Part shown: in pieces, positions 7,976 to 16,953 of the stretch
Layout of the letters: each line of letters opens with the position of its first letter
Position numbering within the stretch: the first letter of the stretch is position 1
DNA from: JBKHXF01 sp046566145
GTDB lineage: Bacteria; Actinomycetota; Nitriliruptoria; Nitriliruptorales; Nitriliruptoraceae
Length of the DNA: 61,160 nucleotides
Direction of reading: 5' to 3'
NCBI GenBank assembly: GCA_046566145.1
Contig: JBKHXF010000004.1
Coordinates: forward strand, 1 to 61,160
The notes under the pieces: generated by a model
Seen by the model: the letters and a program-made list of their open reading frames with translations, nothing else
Told to the model about the DNA's origin: nothing
The model's database searches: none
Position numbers and translations under genes: made by a program

Positions 7976-8854
7976 TCAGTTGTGCCGGAAGATGTCCGCG
8001 TCCTCAGGGGTGAGCCTCCGCACGAGCAGCTCCACGAACGCCGCGTCCGGGGCCGCGCACACCGGCGCGCTGGCGGTCGCGTGGTCCGCGCCCGGGTCGA
8101 GCGGCAGCAGCGGGCTCCCGTCCAGGGTCACGACCTCGCCGCCAGCCTCCTGGACCAGCAGCGCGCCGGCGGCGACGTCCCAGACCTTGGGCACGACCGA
8201 GATCGCCGCGGCGCCCGTGCCGTCGGCGACCAGGCACAGGTCGAGGATGGCCGAGCCCATGACGCGCGGGTTCAGCCGCAGGCGGGGCTGAGCACGCGCC
8301 CGTCGCACGGTCCCGGACGTCAGGAACAGCGGCACGTGCCGGTTCGCGGGGTCGTCGACGTCGGGGGTGGGCCGTACCGCGAGGCGCGCCGGCGTCCCCG
8401 CGTCGGGCACGAGCACGGCCCCGGACCCCGCGACCGCCTCGTATCGGCGCGCAAGCGGTGGGACGTCGACGACGCTCGCGACGGGCAGGCCGTCGAGGCA
8501 CAGCGCCACCGCCACGCACCAGTAGGGCACCCCCGCGGTGAAGTTCGACGTCCCGTCGATCGGGTCGATGACCCAGGTGAAGCGCGCGCCGGGGGTGACG
8601 TCGGCCTGCTCCTCGCTGACGAGGCCGTGGTCGGGGAACCGGGCCCGGATCGCGTCGACCAGCGTCGCGTTGACCTCGTGGTCGAGGTCGGTGACCGGTG
8701 TGCCGTCGCGCTTCACCTCGGGGGTGATCGCGCCGGCGGCCGCCAGCAGCCGCGGGCGGAGGTCCGCCAGGACCGCCACCACGAGGTCGCGCGCCGCCTC
8801 GACCTCGGCACGGTCGGCGTCGTGCAGGGGCTCGGGGCGGGGTTGGACGATCAC
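7976..8854 (-). CDS. Inositol-monophosphatase family phosphatase
   Basis: This 292-residue Mg2+-dependent phosphatase has GLVSEEQ (about residue 74), the metal-site signature WVIDPIDGTSNF (about 91-102) and the C-terminal WDVAAGALLVQEAGG (about 225). Together these cover the three metal/phosphate motifs of the IMPase/FBPase superfamily. The reaction is hydrolysis of a sugar or inositol phosphate (myo-inositol-1-phosphate, histidinol phosphate or PAP are possible). The GTG start at 8854 follows a TACCGT -10 box by exactly 7 bases, so the transcript is probably leaderless; a longer open frame upstream is antisense to the desaturase. It is divergent from the desaturase. Confidence 0.9.
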   Translation of the reverse strand: MIVQPRPEPLHDADRAEVEAARDLVVAVLADLRPRLLAAAGAITPEVKRDGTPVTDLDHEVNATLVDAIRARFPDHGLVSEEQADVTPGARFTWVIDPIDGTSNFTAGVPYWCVAVALCLDGLPVASVVDVPPLARRYEAVAGSGAVLVPDAGTPARLAVRPTPDVDDPANRHVPLFLTSGTVRRARAQPRLRLNPRVMGSAILDLCLVADGTGAAAISVVPKVWDVAAGALLVQEAGGEVVTLDGSPLLPLDPGADHATASAPVCAAPDAAFVELLVRRLTPEDADIFRHN

Positions 8855-8861
8855 GTGCTCG

Positions 8862-8867
8862 ACGGTA
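8862..8867 (-). promoter_or_regulatory. -10 box of the IMPase gene (leaderless)
   Basis: TACCGT on the minus strand, 7 bases before the GTG start. Confidence 0.5.
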
Positions 8868-8902
8868 CAGCGCGTGGCCGGTCGGCCGGCAGCGGAGGAA
8901 CC

Positions 8903-8933
8903 TACGGTGCCGTAACCTACGCGCTCGTAGGTT
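8903..8933. promoter_or_regulatory. Two abutting palindromes: probable operator of the desaturase
   Basis: TACGG-TG-CCGTA (8903-8914) is followed, sharing one base, by AACCTACG-CGCT-CGTAGGTT (8914-8933). The second is a perfect 8-bp dyad. The pair ends 26 bases before the desaturase GTG, where the promoter should be. A TetR-family gene follows the desaturase, and such regulators bind dyads of this size. The match of regulator to site is inferred. Confidence 0.6.
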
Positions 8934-8959
8934 TTCCCCGACACGCAGGACCGATCCCC

Positions 8960-9943
8960 GTGGCATCCCTCACCACCCCCACGCCGACCCGCCCCGAGCC
9001 GGCCGACGACCCCCGCATCCGCGGGACCTTCACGCCCGACCCCCGGACCCAGCGCTGGCAGCGCTGGTCCATGGTCGGCATCACCGTGGTCCCGCTCGCC
9101 GCCCTCGTCATCGCCATCGTGCGGCTGTGGGGGACCGGCATCTCCGGGCTCGACCTCGGGCTGCTGCTCGGCTTCTACGCCTTCACCGGGCTCGGCATCA
9201 CCGTCGGGTACCACCGCCTGTTCACCCACAAGTCGTTCACGGCCGCCCCGTCCGTGCGCCTCGTCCTCGCCGTCGCGGGCTCGATGGCCATCCAGGGCTC
9301 CCTGATCGACTGGGTCGCCACCCACCGTCGCCACCACGCGTTCTCGGACGAGGTCGGCGACCCGCACTCGCCGCACCTCGACCCCGAGGCGTCCTTCGCC
9401 GGGATCCTCCGGGGCCTGCTGCACGCGCACCTCGGCTGGATGTTCGGCGGCGACGGGACCGACCCCGAGGTGTGGGCGCCCGACCTCCTCGACGACGAGA
9501 TGATGGTCAAGGTCTCCCGTGCGTTCCCGTGGCTGCTGGTCGCGTCGTTCCTCGCGCCGGCGGTCCTCGGTGGCCTGCTCTCGTGGTCCGTCTCCGGCGC
9601 CCTGACCGGCCTGCTGTGGGGCGGCTTCGTGCGGGTGTTCCTCCTGCACCACGTCACCTGGTCGATCAACTCCATCTGCCACTTCTTCGGCACCCGCCCG
9701 TTCGACTCGCACGACGAGGCCCGCAACAACGTCGTCATGGCGCTGCTCGGCTTCGGCGAGGGCTGGCACAACGCCCACCACGCGTTCCCGGCCTCCGCGC
9801 GTCACGGCCTGCGCTGGTGGGAGATCGACCTGTCGTGGATCACGATCCGGTCGCTGCAGCTCGTCGGGCTCGTCCGCGACGTGAAGCTGCCCTCCCCGTC
9901 CCAGCTGCAGCGCCGCAGCCGTCGGGCCCGCGCCGCCGCCTGA
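8960..9943 (+). CDS. Acyl-CoA delta-9 desaturase (membrane di-iron)
   Basis: This 327-residue integral membrane fatty-acyl desaturase contains all three histidine boxes: HRLFTH (about residue 84), HRRHH (about 123) and HNAHH (about 270). Four hydrophobic segments are arranged as in stearoyl-CoA desaturases and mycobacterial DesA3. It introduces a cis double bond using O2 and electrons from a ferredoxin or NADPH reductase; no partner reductase gene is in this window. GTG 8960 is the first start after the palindromic region. The TetR gene begins 74 bases downstream and may be co-transcribed, suggesting feedback control by acyl-CoA. Confidence 0.92.
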   Translation: MASLTTPTPTRPEPADDPRIRGTFTPDPRTQRWQRWSMVGITVVPLAALVIAIVRLWGTGISGLDLGLLLGFYAFTGLGITVGYHRLFTHKSFTAAPSVRLVLAVAGSMAIQGSLIDWVATHRRHHAFSDEVGDPHSPHLDPEASFAGILRGLLHAHLGWMFGGDGTDPEVWAPDLLDDEMMVKVSRAFPWLLVASFLAPAVLGGLLSWSVSGALTGLLWGGFVRVFLLHHVTWSINSICHFFGTRPFDSHDEARNNVVMALLGFGEGWHNAHHAFPASARHGLRWWEIDLSWITIRSLQLVGLVRDVKLPSPSQLQRRSRRARAAA

Positions 9944-10017
9944 GCGACCGGGGCGCGTAGCCTCCCCACGGCGCCCGGCACCGCCCGGCGCCGACGACCC
10001 GACGGGGGCCACGTCCG

Positions 10018-10620
10018 ATGAGCGACACCAAGCGCGTCCGGATGACCGGACAGGAGCGCCGGGAGCAGCTCGTCGGCGTGGCCCGCTCCGTCTTCGCGGA
10101 GCGCGGGTACGAGGCCGCCACCGTCGAGGAGATCGCCGAGCGCGCCGGCGTCTCCAAACCCGTCGTGTACGAGCACTTCGGTGGCAAGGAGGGGGTCTAC
10201 GCGGTCGTCGTCGACCGTGAGATCCGCGCCCTGACCGAGGGCATCGTCGCGGCGCTGCGCAACCCCCGTCCCCGTGCCGGCGCGGAGCAGGCCGCCGAGT
10301 CGTTCCTGCGCTTCATCGAGGAGCGGGAGGAGGGGTTCCGCATCCTCGTCCGAGACGGTCCCGTCGGTACCGGCCGCGGCTCCTACGCGTCGGTCCTCGC
10401 CGAGGTCGCGAACCGCGCCGAGGAGCTGCTCGCGAGCGTGTTCGAGGCCCGGGGGTACGACCCGGCCACCGCACCGATGTACGCCCGGATGCTCGTCGGC
10501 GCCGTGGCGCTGCTCGGGGAGTGGTGGGTCGAGGAGCGCGAGCCCCCGCGCGAGCAGGTCGCCGCCCACGTCGTCAACCTCATGTGGCACGGTCTCGGCG
10601 ACCTGCGGGTGGTCGAGTAG
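10018..10620 (+). CDS. TetR-family regulator, probably of fatty-acid metabolism
   Basis: This 200-residue protein has an N-terminal TetR helix-turn-helix: RREQLVGVARSVFAERGYEA, then TVEEIAERAGVSKPVVYEHFGGKEGVY (about residues 35-62). The C-terminal ligand domain contains LRFIEEREEGFRIL and a WW-containing segment (LLGEWWVEE). The domain layout resembles the FasR/Rv3208 group of actinobacteria, but specificity cannot be read from the sequence. It follows the desaturase on the same strand; a TAGCCT hexamer at 9958-9963 may give it its own promoter. Its likely target is the dyad at 8903-8933. Confidence 0.88.
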   Translation: MSDTKRVRMTGQERREQLVGVARSVFAERGYEAATVEEIAERAGVSKPVVYEHFGGKEGVYAVVVDREIRALTEGIVAALRNPRPRAGAEQAAESFLRFIEEREEGFRILVRDGPVGTGRGSYASVLAEVANRAEELLASVFEARGYDPATAPMYARMLVGAVALLGEWWVEEREPPREQVAAHVVNLMWHGLGDLRVVE

Positions 10621-10668
10621 CCGCACCCGCCTACGCTCGGGCGACCACCACCACCGCCGGGAGCCACC

Positions 10669-11853
10669 GTGGTCGACGTCCCCCTCGCCCGCCGCCTCGA
10701 CGCGATCGCGCCGACCATCTTCAGCGAGATGACCGCGCTCGCGCAGGCACACGACGCCGTGAACCTCGGTCAGGGGTTCCCCGACGAGGACGGCCCGGCC
10801 GCCGTGCTCGAGGCGGCCCGCGCGGCCGTCGCCGCGGGGCACAACCAGTACGCACCGGGCCCCGGCATCCCGGCGCTGCGCGAGGCGGTCGCCGCCCACG
10901 GCGCACGGTTCCACGGGCTCACCCACGACCCGGACACCGAGGTCTCGGTCACCTTCGGTGCCACCGAGGCGCTGTCGGCCACCCTGCTGGCGCTCGTCGA
11001 CCCGGGTGACGAGGTCGTGGTGGTGGAGCCGTCCTACGACGCGTACGACGCCGCGATCGCGCTCGCCGGCGGGCGGCGCGTGCCGGTGCCGCTCACGCCG
11101 CCGGCGCCGGGCAGCGGCGGTGGCGCCACCCTCGACCTCGACCGGCTCGCCGCCGCCGTCACCGACCGCACCCGTGTGCTGGTGCTCAACTCGCCCCACA
11201 ACCCGACCGGCTCGGCGCTCGGCGACGAGGAGCTCGCCGGCATCGCGCGGCTGCTCGACGACCATCCGCGGGTCGTGGTCGTCTCCGACGAGGTCTACGA
11301 GCACCTCGTGTTCGACGGCCCGCACCGCTCGATCGCGCAGCAGCCCGGGATGCGCGAGCGCACCGTGCGGGTCTCGTCCGCGGCGAAGACGTTCTCTGTC
11401 ACCGGGTGGAAGGTCGGGTGGGCGTGCGCGCCGGCGGACCTCACGGCCGGCATCCGGCTGGTGAAGTCGTACACCACGTTCTCCGGCGCCACGCCGTTCC
11501 AGCACGCCGTCGCGCTCGCGCTCGGCCTCGACGACACGGTGTTCGAGGCGTTCCGCGCCGACTTCGCCGCCCGCCGCGACCACCTGGTCGCCGGGCTCCG
11601 CGCCGCCGGCCTCGACGTCGCCCCGCCGGCGGGGACCTACTTCGTCGCCGCGGACGCCGCGCCCCTCGGGGTCACCGACGGCGTCGCGTTCTGCCGCGAG
11701 CTGCCCGCCCGCGCCGGCGTCGCCGCGATCCCGGTGGGCGTCTTCTGCGAGGAGCCCGGCCCGTGGGCCTCGTGGGTCCGCTTCGCCACCTGCAAGCGGC
11801 GGGAGGTGCTCGACGAGGGCGTCGCCCGCCTCGCTGCCCTCGCCGACGCCTGA
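10669..11853 (+). CDS. PLP-dependent aminotransferase, class I/II (YbdL/DapC-like)
   Basis: This 394-residue fold-type I aminotransferase has VNLGQGFPDEDGP near the N-terminus. NQYAPGPGIPALREA follows at about residues 62-76, then the GATEALSATL loop and NSPHNPTGSAL (substrate/PLP Asn and Pro). SDEVYEHLVFDG comes next, and the Schiff-base lysine is in SSAAKTFSVTGWKVGW, about K240. The family includes methionine/glutamine transaminase YbdL, kynurenine aminotransferases and DapC. The next gene, 44 bases downstream, is a YafV-like omega-amidase, which favours a glutamine-dependent transaminase that makes 2-oxoglutaramate. The GTG start has GGGAG upstream and TACGCT at 10632 as a possible -10. 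Confidence 0.9.
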   Translation: MVDVPLARRLDAIAPTIFSEMTALAQAHDAVNLGQGFPDEDGPAAVLEAARAAVAAGHNQYAPGPGIPALREAVAAHGARFHGLTHDPDTEVSVTFGATEALSATLLALVDPGDEVVVVEPSYDAYDAAIALAGGRRVPVPLTPPAPGSGGGATLDLDRLAAAVTDRTRVLVLNSPHNPTGSALGDEELAGIARLLDDHPRVVVVSDEVYEHLVFDGPHRSIAQQPGMRERTVRVSSAAKTFSVTGWKVGWACAPADLTAGIRLVKSYTTFSGATPFQHAVALALGLDDTVFEAFRADFAARRDHLVAGLRAAGLDVAPPAGTYFVAADAAPLGVTDGVAFCRELPARAGVAAIPVGVFCEEPGPWASWVRFATCKRREVLDEGVARLAALADA

Positions 11854-11897
11854 ACCGGCCGCCCGTCCCGCCCCGCCCCGCCCCGAGAGGAGCCGTC

Positions 11898-12689
11898 GTG
11901 CGCATCGCCGCCATCCAGCCCGACACCGTCTGGGAGGACCCCGCCGCGAACCTCGCGGACCTCGCCCCCCGCGTCGCCGCGGCCGCCGGCGCGGGCGCCC
12001 GTCTGGTCGTGCTGACCGAGATGTTCTCCACCGGGTTCTCGATGGCGACCGACCGCATCGCCGAGCCGGCCGACGGGCCGAGCGCGACCTTCCTGCACGA
12101 GCAGGCCAGCCGTCACGGGGTGTGGATCGCCGGCTCGTACCCCGAGGCCCGGGAGGACGACGACCCGCGCCCGGCCAACTGCCTCCTGCTCGCCGGTCCC
12201 GACGGGCAGGCGCACCGGTACGACAAGCTCCACCCGTTCACGTACGCCGACGAGCACGAGCACTACCGGGCGGGCACGCGCCACGTCACGGTCGACGTCG
12301 AGGGCCTCCGGGTCACGCTCTTCGTGTGCTACGACCTGCGGTTCGCCGACGAGTTCTGGGCGACGGGCCCCGACACCGACGTGTTCCTCGTCCCGGCGAA
12401 CTGGCCGTCGACCCGGCGAGCCCACTGGTCGACGCTGCTGCGGGCGCGCGCGATCGAGAACCTCTGCCACGTCGTCGGCGTCAACCGGGTGGGCGCGGGT
12501 GGGAACGGGCTGGAGTACGCCGGCGACTCGGCGATCGTGGACCCGACGGGGGAGGTGCTCGCCGCCGGCGCCGGGCGTCCCACGATCCTGCTGGCGGAGG
12601 TCGACGCCGAGGTCGTCGCGGCCACGCGGGAGCGGTTCAGGTTCCTGCAGGACCGACGCGACCCGGTCGAGGTCCACGGCCCACGGTGA
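11898..12689 (+). CDS. Omega-amidase / nitrilase-family hydrolase (YafV-like)
   Basis: This 263-residue carbon-nitrogen hydrolase has the complete catalytic triad: Glu in VLTEMFSTGFSM (about residue 41), Lys in YDKLHPF (about 110) and Cys in FVCYDLRF (about 144). The TEMFSTGF and HPFTYADEHEHY segments are typical of the YafV/Nit2 omega-amidase branch, which hydrolyses 2-oxoglutaramate or 2-oxosuccinamate to the oxo-acid and ammonia. Paired with the upstream aminotransferase it makes glutamine transamination irreversible, as in methionine salvage from its keto-acid. The start is GTG 11898 after GAGAGGAG. It converges with the next gene with only 6 bases between. Confidence 0.9.
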   Translation: MRIAAIQPDTVWEDPAANLADLAPRVAAAAGAGARLVVLTEMFSTGFSMATDRIAEPADGPSATFLHEQASRHGVWIAGSYPEAREDDDPRPANCLLLAGPDGQAHRYDKLHPFTYADEHEHYRAGTRHVTVDVEGLRVTLFVCYDLRFADEFWATGPDTDVFLVPANWPSTRRAHWSTLLRARAIENLCHVVGVNRVGAGGNGLEYAGDSAIVDPTGEVLAAGAGRPTILLAEVDAEVVAATRERFRFLQDRRDPVEVHGPR

Positions 12690-12695
12690 CTCGGC

Positions 12696-14144
12696 TCAGC
12701 CCAGGGCGGACGGCTCGACGGTGACCTCCGCGTACGGCTCGCGGTCGAGCAGGCCGCCGCCGGTGCCGAGCAGGTGGCGCTCGAACCACGCCCGTGTGTA
12801 GTCGATGGTGATCGCGTGGGTCCGGGCGCCGGCCGTCGACCCGGACAGGCCGAGGACCTCGGACACGGGGCTCAGCAGCGGCAGCAGGGTCACGTCCCGG
12901 TGCTCGGTGCCGGCGATGGACATGCGGCGCTCCGGCCCCGTCGAGGCCGCGTGCAGCCGACCGAGGACCCCGTCGTTCTCGTTGCCGACCCACTCGGCGC
13001 TGCGGATCGACAGGACCGGCTGGGCCAGCCCCGCGCCGATGGTGGCATCCGCGAGCGGCTCCACCCAGGGGTCGAGCCCGACCACCGCGCCACACCGGGC
13101 GTCGCGGGCGCACAGGGCCACGGCGGCGCCGCCCCCGGTGGAGTGCCCGACGAAGCCCACGGCGTCGAGGTCGAGGTCGATCCCCTCGAGGGCGGGTGCG
13201 AGCGGCCCACGCTCCAGCGTGTCGAGCAGGAACGTGAGGTCGTCGGCGTAGGTCGCGACCAGCTCGCTGGCGGCCGCGTCGTAGACCTCGTCCGGCACCC
13301 CCTCCGGGAGGGCCGCCGGGTCGATCGGGATCGTGCTGCCGTCGGGGAGCTCGGTCGCCACCGACCCGTAGGTGTGGTCGAGCGCGATGACCACGTACCC
13401 GGCCGCGGCGAGCTGCTCGGTCAGGTCGAGCTGCACCCCCCGGAAGCCGCCCCACCCGTGGACGTAGACGAGCACCGGGTACGGCGTGGAGCGTGCGGAG
13501 GCCGCCACGTCCGCGGGCGTGCCGGTCCGGACCAGGCCGAGGTGCGTCAGGGTGAACGGGGGCAGGCCGAGGAACCCACCCACGGCGTCGGCGAACGCGT
13601 CCGCGTCCGCGACGAACGGCGCCGGCGAGCGCTGGGTCGGCGCCGTCGGGTACCACGCCTGTGCCACGAGCCGGCGCGGACCGCCGGGCTCCGGCCCGTA
13701 GCGCTCCTCCCGCGCGTCGTCGACGAGGAGCACCGAGGTGGTCCCCACGGAGACCCCGGCGGGCAGCGCCGGGAGCGACGGGACCGGCAGGGCCCAGGCG
13801 AACAGCGCCGAGGCGGACGTCATCAGCAGGCCGAGCGCGGCGGCGCTCGCGACGATCCTGGGGTCACGGCGCAGGTCGGGCCCGCCGGGCACGGCCCCGA
13901 CGAGCAGGCCGGCGGCCACGACGTAGACGGGGACGAGCTGCCAGCGTCCTCCCTCCAGCACCAGGTGCAGGGCCACCACCAGCGCCGCCGTTGCCGCGCC
14001 CACGCTGCGCAGCGCCACCGAGCCGCGCAGCCGCGGCGACAGCGCACGGACCCCACCGGCGAGCGCGGTGAGGAGCAGCAGGATCTCGAGGGGACGCACG
14101 ACAGGGGGACTCGTCGGACGGGGAGGGTGCGGTGGGGGACGCAC
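12696..14144 (-). CDS. Membrane-anchored alpha/beta hydrolase (PAF-acetylhydrolase-like)
   Basis: Up to 482 residues. The N-terminal 130 carry four hydrophobic segments (LEILLLLTALAGG, AATAALVVALHLVL, LVPVYVVAAGLLVG, ASAAALGLLMTSASALFAWA). An extracytoplasmic hydrolase domain follows, with VYVHGWGGFRG as the oxyanion region and GHSTGGGAA as the nucleophile elbow (about residue 308). The acid is in GLDPWVEP and the histidine in GTEHRDVT. AWFERHLLG near the end is typical of PAF-acetylhydrolase II/chlorophyllase-type proteins. The GTG at 14144 gives the longest product; the GTG at 14099, just before the first membrane segment, is an alternative. Its substrate is probably a lipid or polyester, but this is not provable here. 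Confidence 0.82.
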   Translation of the reverse strand: MRPPPHPPRPTSPPVVRPLEILLLLTALAGGVRALSPRLRGSVALRSVGAATAALVVALHLVLEGGRWQLVPVYVVAAGLLVGAVPGGPDLRRDPRIVASAAALGLLMTSASALFAWALPVPSLPALPAGVSVGTTSVLLVDDAREERYGPEPGGPRRLVAQAWYPTAPTQRSPAPFVADADAFADAVGGFLGLPPFTLTHLGLVRTGTPADVAASARSTPYPVLVYVHGWGGFRGVQLDLTEQLAAAGYVVIALDHTYGSVATELPDGSTIPIDPAALPEGVPDEVYDAAASELVATYADDLTFLLDTLERGPLAPALEGIDLDLDAVGFVGHSTGGGAAVALCARDARCGAVVGLDPWVEPLADATIGAGLAQPVLSIRSAEWVGNENDGVLGRLHAASTGPERRMSIAGTEHRDVTLLPLLSPVSEVLGLSGSTAGARTHAITIDYTRAWFERHLLGTGGGLLDREPYAEVTVEPSALG

Positions 14145-14168
14145 CCTCCGGTCGGGGGCGCCGCGAGC

Positions 14169-14987
<819 letters not shown>

Positions 14988-15068
14988 GGGTCCTCCTGCG
15001 GGCCGGGGGGCGCCGGTCGTCCGGGTAGCGTGCGCCGCCTCCCAGAGCCTTCCACACCGGAGCCCGCC

Positions 15069-15932
15069 GTGCCCCGCGTCGCCCTCGCCTCCGCCCGCGG
15101 TCTCGACCCCATGGACCAGGACGAGGGCGTCCTCGCGCCCGCGCTCGCGGCACGCGGGGTCGACGTCGCCGTCGTGCCCTGGGACGAGCCCGGGGCTGAC
15201 TGGGGCGCCTTCGACCTGGTGCTGGTCCGCTCGACGTGGGACTACGACGACCAGCGCGACGCGTTCGTCGCCTGGGCCGAGCGCGTCGGGACGCTGACCA
15301 CGCTGCGCAACCCGGCCGAGGTCGTCCGCTGGAACACCCACAAGGGCTACCTGCTCGAGCTGGAGGAGCGTGGCGCCCCCATCGTCCCGACGGCCTGGCT
15401 CGGGGCCGGGGACCGGGTGGTGCTCGACGACCTGCTGGCCGACCGCGGCTGGACCGACGCGGTCGTGAAGCCGACGGTCGGCGCCGGGGCCCGCGGGCTG
15501 TCGCGCGTCCGACCCGGGGACGCGGCCGGACAGGTGGCCCTCGACGCGCTGTTGGCGCGCGGCGACGTCATGGTCCAGCCGTTCGTCGCCGACGTGACGA
15601 GCGCCGGCGAGCTGTCGGTGATCGTCCTCGACGGGCGGGTCAGCCACGCCGTCAACAAGGTCCCCGCGCCCGGCGACATCCGCATCCAGATCGAGCACGG
15701 CGGCACCTACCGGGTCGTCGAGCCCGACGCCGACACGGTCGCGCTGGCGGAGTGGATCGTGTCCTCCACCGGGCAGGACCTGCTGTACGCCCGCGTCGAC
15801 CTGCTGCCCGACGGCGTCGGCGGGTGGATGCTGGGCGAGCTCGAGGCCACCGAGCCGAGCCTGTACCTGCGCTGGAGCGAGGCCGGCACCGGACGGCTCG
15901 CCGACCTCGTGGTGCGCGCCGCCGGCGGCTGA
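15069..15932 (+). CDS. ATP-grasp protein (RimK/glutathione-synthetase-like fold)
   Basis: This 287-residue protein has an N-terminal pre-grasp domain (FDLVLVRSTWDYDDQRDAF). The ATP-grasp region contains VVKPTVGAGARGL (about residue 137), MVQPFVADVTSAGELSVIVLDG and NKVPAPGDIRIQIEHGG. The metal-binding end is YARVDLLPDG followed by GELEATEPSLYL. This matches a widespread actinobacterial ATP-grasp family with no characterised substrate; ligation of a carboxylate to an amine or thiol is expected. GTG 15069 was chosen because a TAGCGT -10 box at 15026 lies 37 bases upstream and the upstream frame is antisense to ppk2. A 109-base gap precedes the TIGR01777 gene on the same strand. Confidence 0.87.
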   Translation: MPRVALASARGLDPMDQDEGVLAPALAARGVDVAVVPWDEPGADWGAFDLVLVRSTWDYDDQRDAFVAWAERVGTLTTLRNPAEVVRWNTHKGYLLELEERGAPIVPTAWLGAGDRVVLDDLLADRGWTDAVVKPTVGAGARGLSRVRPGDAAGQVALDALLARGDVMVQPFVADVTSAGELSVIVLDGRVSHAVNKVPAPGDIRIQIEHGGTYRVVEPDADTVALAEWIVSSTGQDLLYARVDLLPDGVGGWMLGELEATEPSLYLRWSEAGTGRLADLVVRAAGG

Positions 15933-16041
15933 CGCGCCCGACCCGGCTCGTCGGCCACCCGTCCGGGTGCGCGGGGCGGGACGAAACTGCGACGATGCCC
16001 CCACGGGCACATCCGACCCCACCCGACCTGCGGAGGACCAC

Positions 16042-16953
16042 GTGGCTGCCGACGACCGACTGCGCGTCGCCATCACCGGATCGACCGGCCTCATCGGGGA
16101 GGCGCTCGTCGCGCGGCTCACCGCGGCCGGACACACCGTCCACCGTGTAGTACGCGACCGTGCGCGCGCGACCGGCGGCGACGTCTACTGGTCGGTCGCG
16201 GACCAGACCATCGACCAGGCGGCGCTCGAGGGCGTCGACGCGGTCGTCCACCTCGCCGGCGAGCCGATCGGCGCGAACCGCTGGAGCGACGAGGTGAAGG
16301 CGCGGATCCGCGACAGCCGCGTCGACGGGACCCGCCTGCTCACCGAGGCGCTCGCGGGGCTCGACCGCAAGCCGGCCGCGCTCGTGTCCGGGTCGGCCGT
16401 CGGGTTCTACGGCAGCCGGGGCGACGAGGTCCTGACCGAGGACTCCACCGCCGGGGACGACTTCCTCGCCGGCGTCACCGTGGCGTGGGAGCGCGCCGCC
16501 CAGCCGGCGCTCGACGCCGGCATCCGCACGGTGTTCGCCCGCACCGGCGTGGTCATCGCGGAGGACGGCCCGCTCATCGAGAAGGTCGAGTTCCCGTTCA
16601 GGCTCGGGGTCGGGGGGCGCATCGGGGACGGACGCCAGTACGTCCCGTGGATCAGCCTCGAGGACGAGGTCCGGGCGCTCGAGTTCCTGCTCACCTGCGA
16701 CCTCGATGGTCCGGTCAACCTGACCGCGCCCGAGCCCTGCACCAACGCGGAGCTGACCGAGGCGCTCGGCGCGGTCCTCAAGCGTCCCACCATCCTGCCC
16801 ACGCCCGTGTTCGGCATCCGCGCCCTGTACGGCGAGATGGGCGTGACCCTGGCCACCGCGTCGCAGCGGGCGCTGCCGCGACGACTGCTCGACGCCGGGT
16901 TCGAGTTCCGCCACACCAGCATCCGCAGCGCGCTCGAGCTGGCGCTGGCGTGA
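16042..16953 (+). CDS. TIGR01777-family NAD(P)-binding epimerase (YfcH-like)
   Basis: This 303-residue extended SDR has ITGSTGLIGEALVARL at residues 10-25 and VVHLAGEPIGANRWSDEVKARIRDSRVDGTRL (read in short pieces) near 68-100, with SGSAVGFYGSRGDEVL around 120. The C-terminal DUF1731-type substrate domain contains the RALPRRLLDAGFEFRH signature. The LAGEPIG and SAVGFYG motifs are diagnostic of TIGR01777; no substrate is known. The GTG start has CGGAGG five bases upstream. The stop overlaps the next start by 4 bases (GTGA at 16950), implying translational coupling with the FAD oxidoreductase. Confidence 0.9.
   Translation: MAADDRLRVAITGSTGLIGEALVARLTAAGHTVHRVVRDRARATGGDVYWSVADQTIDQAALEGVDAVVHLAGEPIGANRWSDEVKARIRDSRVDGTRLLTEALAGLDRKPAALVSGSAVGFYGSRGDEVLTEDSTAGDDFLAGVTVAWERAAQPALDAGIRTVFARTGVVIAEDGPLIEKVEFPFRLGVGGRIGDGRQYVPWISLEDEVRALEFLLTCDLDGPVNLTAPEPCTNAELTEALGAVLKRPTILPTPVFGIRALYGEMGVTLATASQRALPRRLLDAGFEFRHTSIRSALELALA

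Noticed and set aside
8855..10012. The long open frame antisense to the desaturase and continuous with the IMPase gene
   Set aside because: It has no homology-like motifs, and the desaturase on the other strand has complete catalytic motifs. The IMPase start at 8854 is fixed by a promoter 7 bases upstream.
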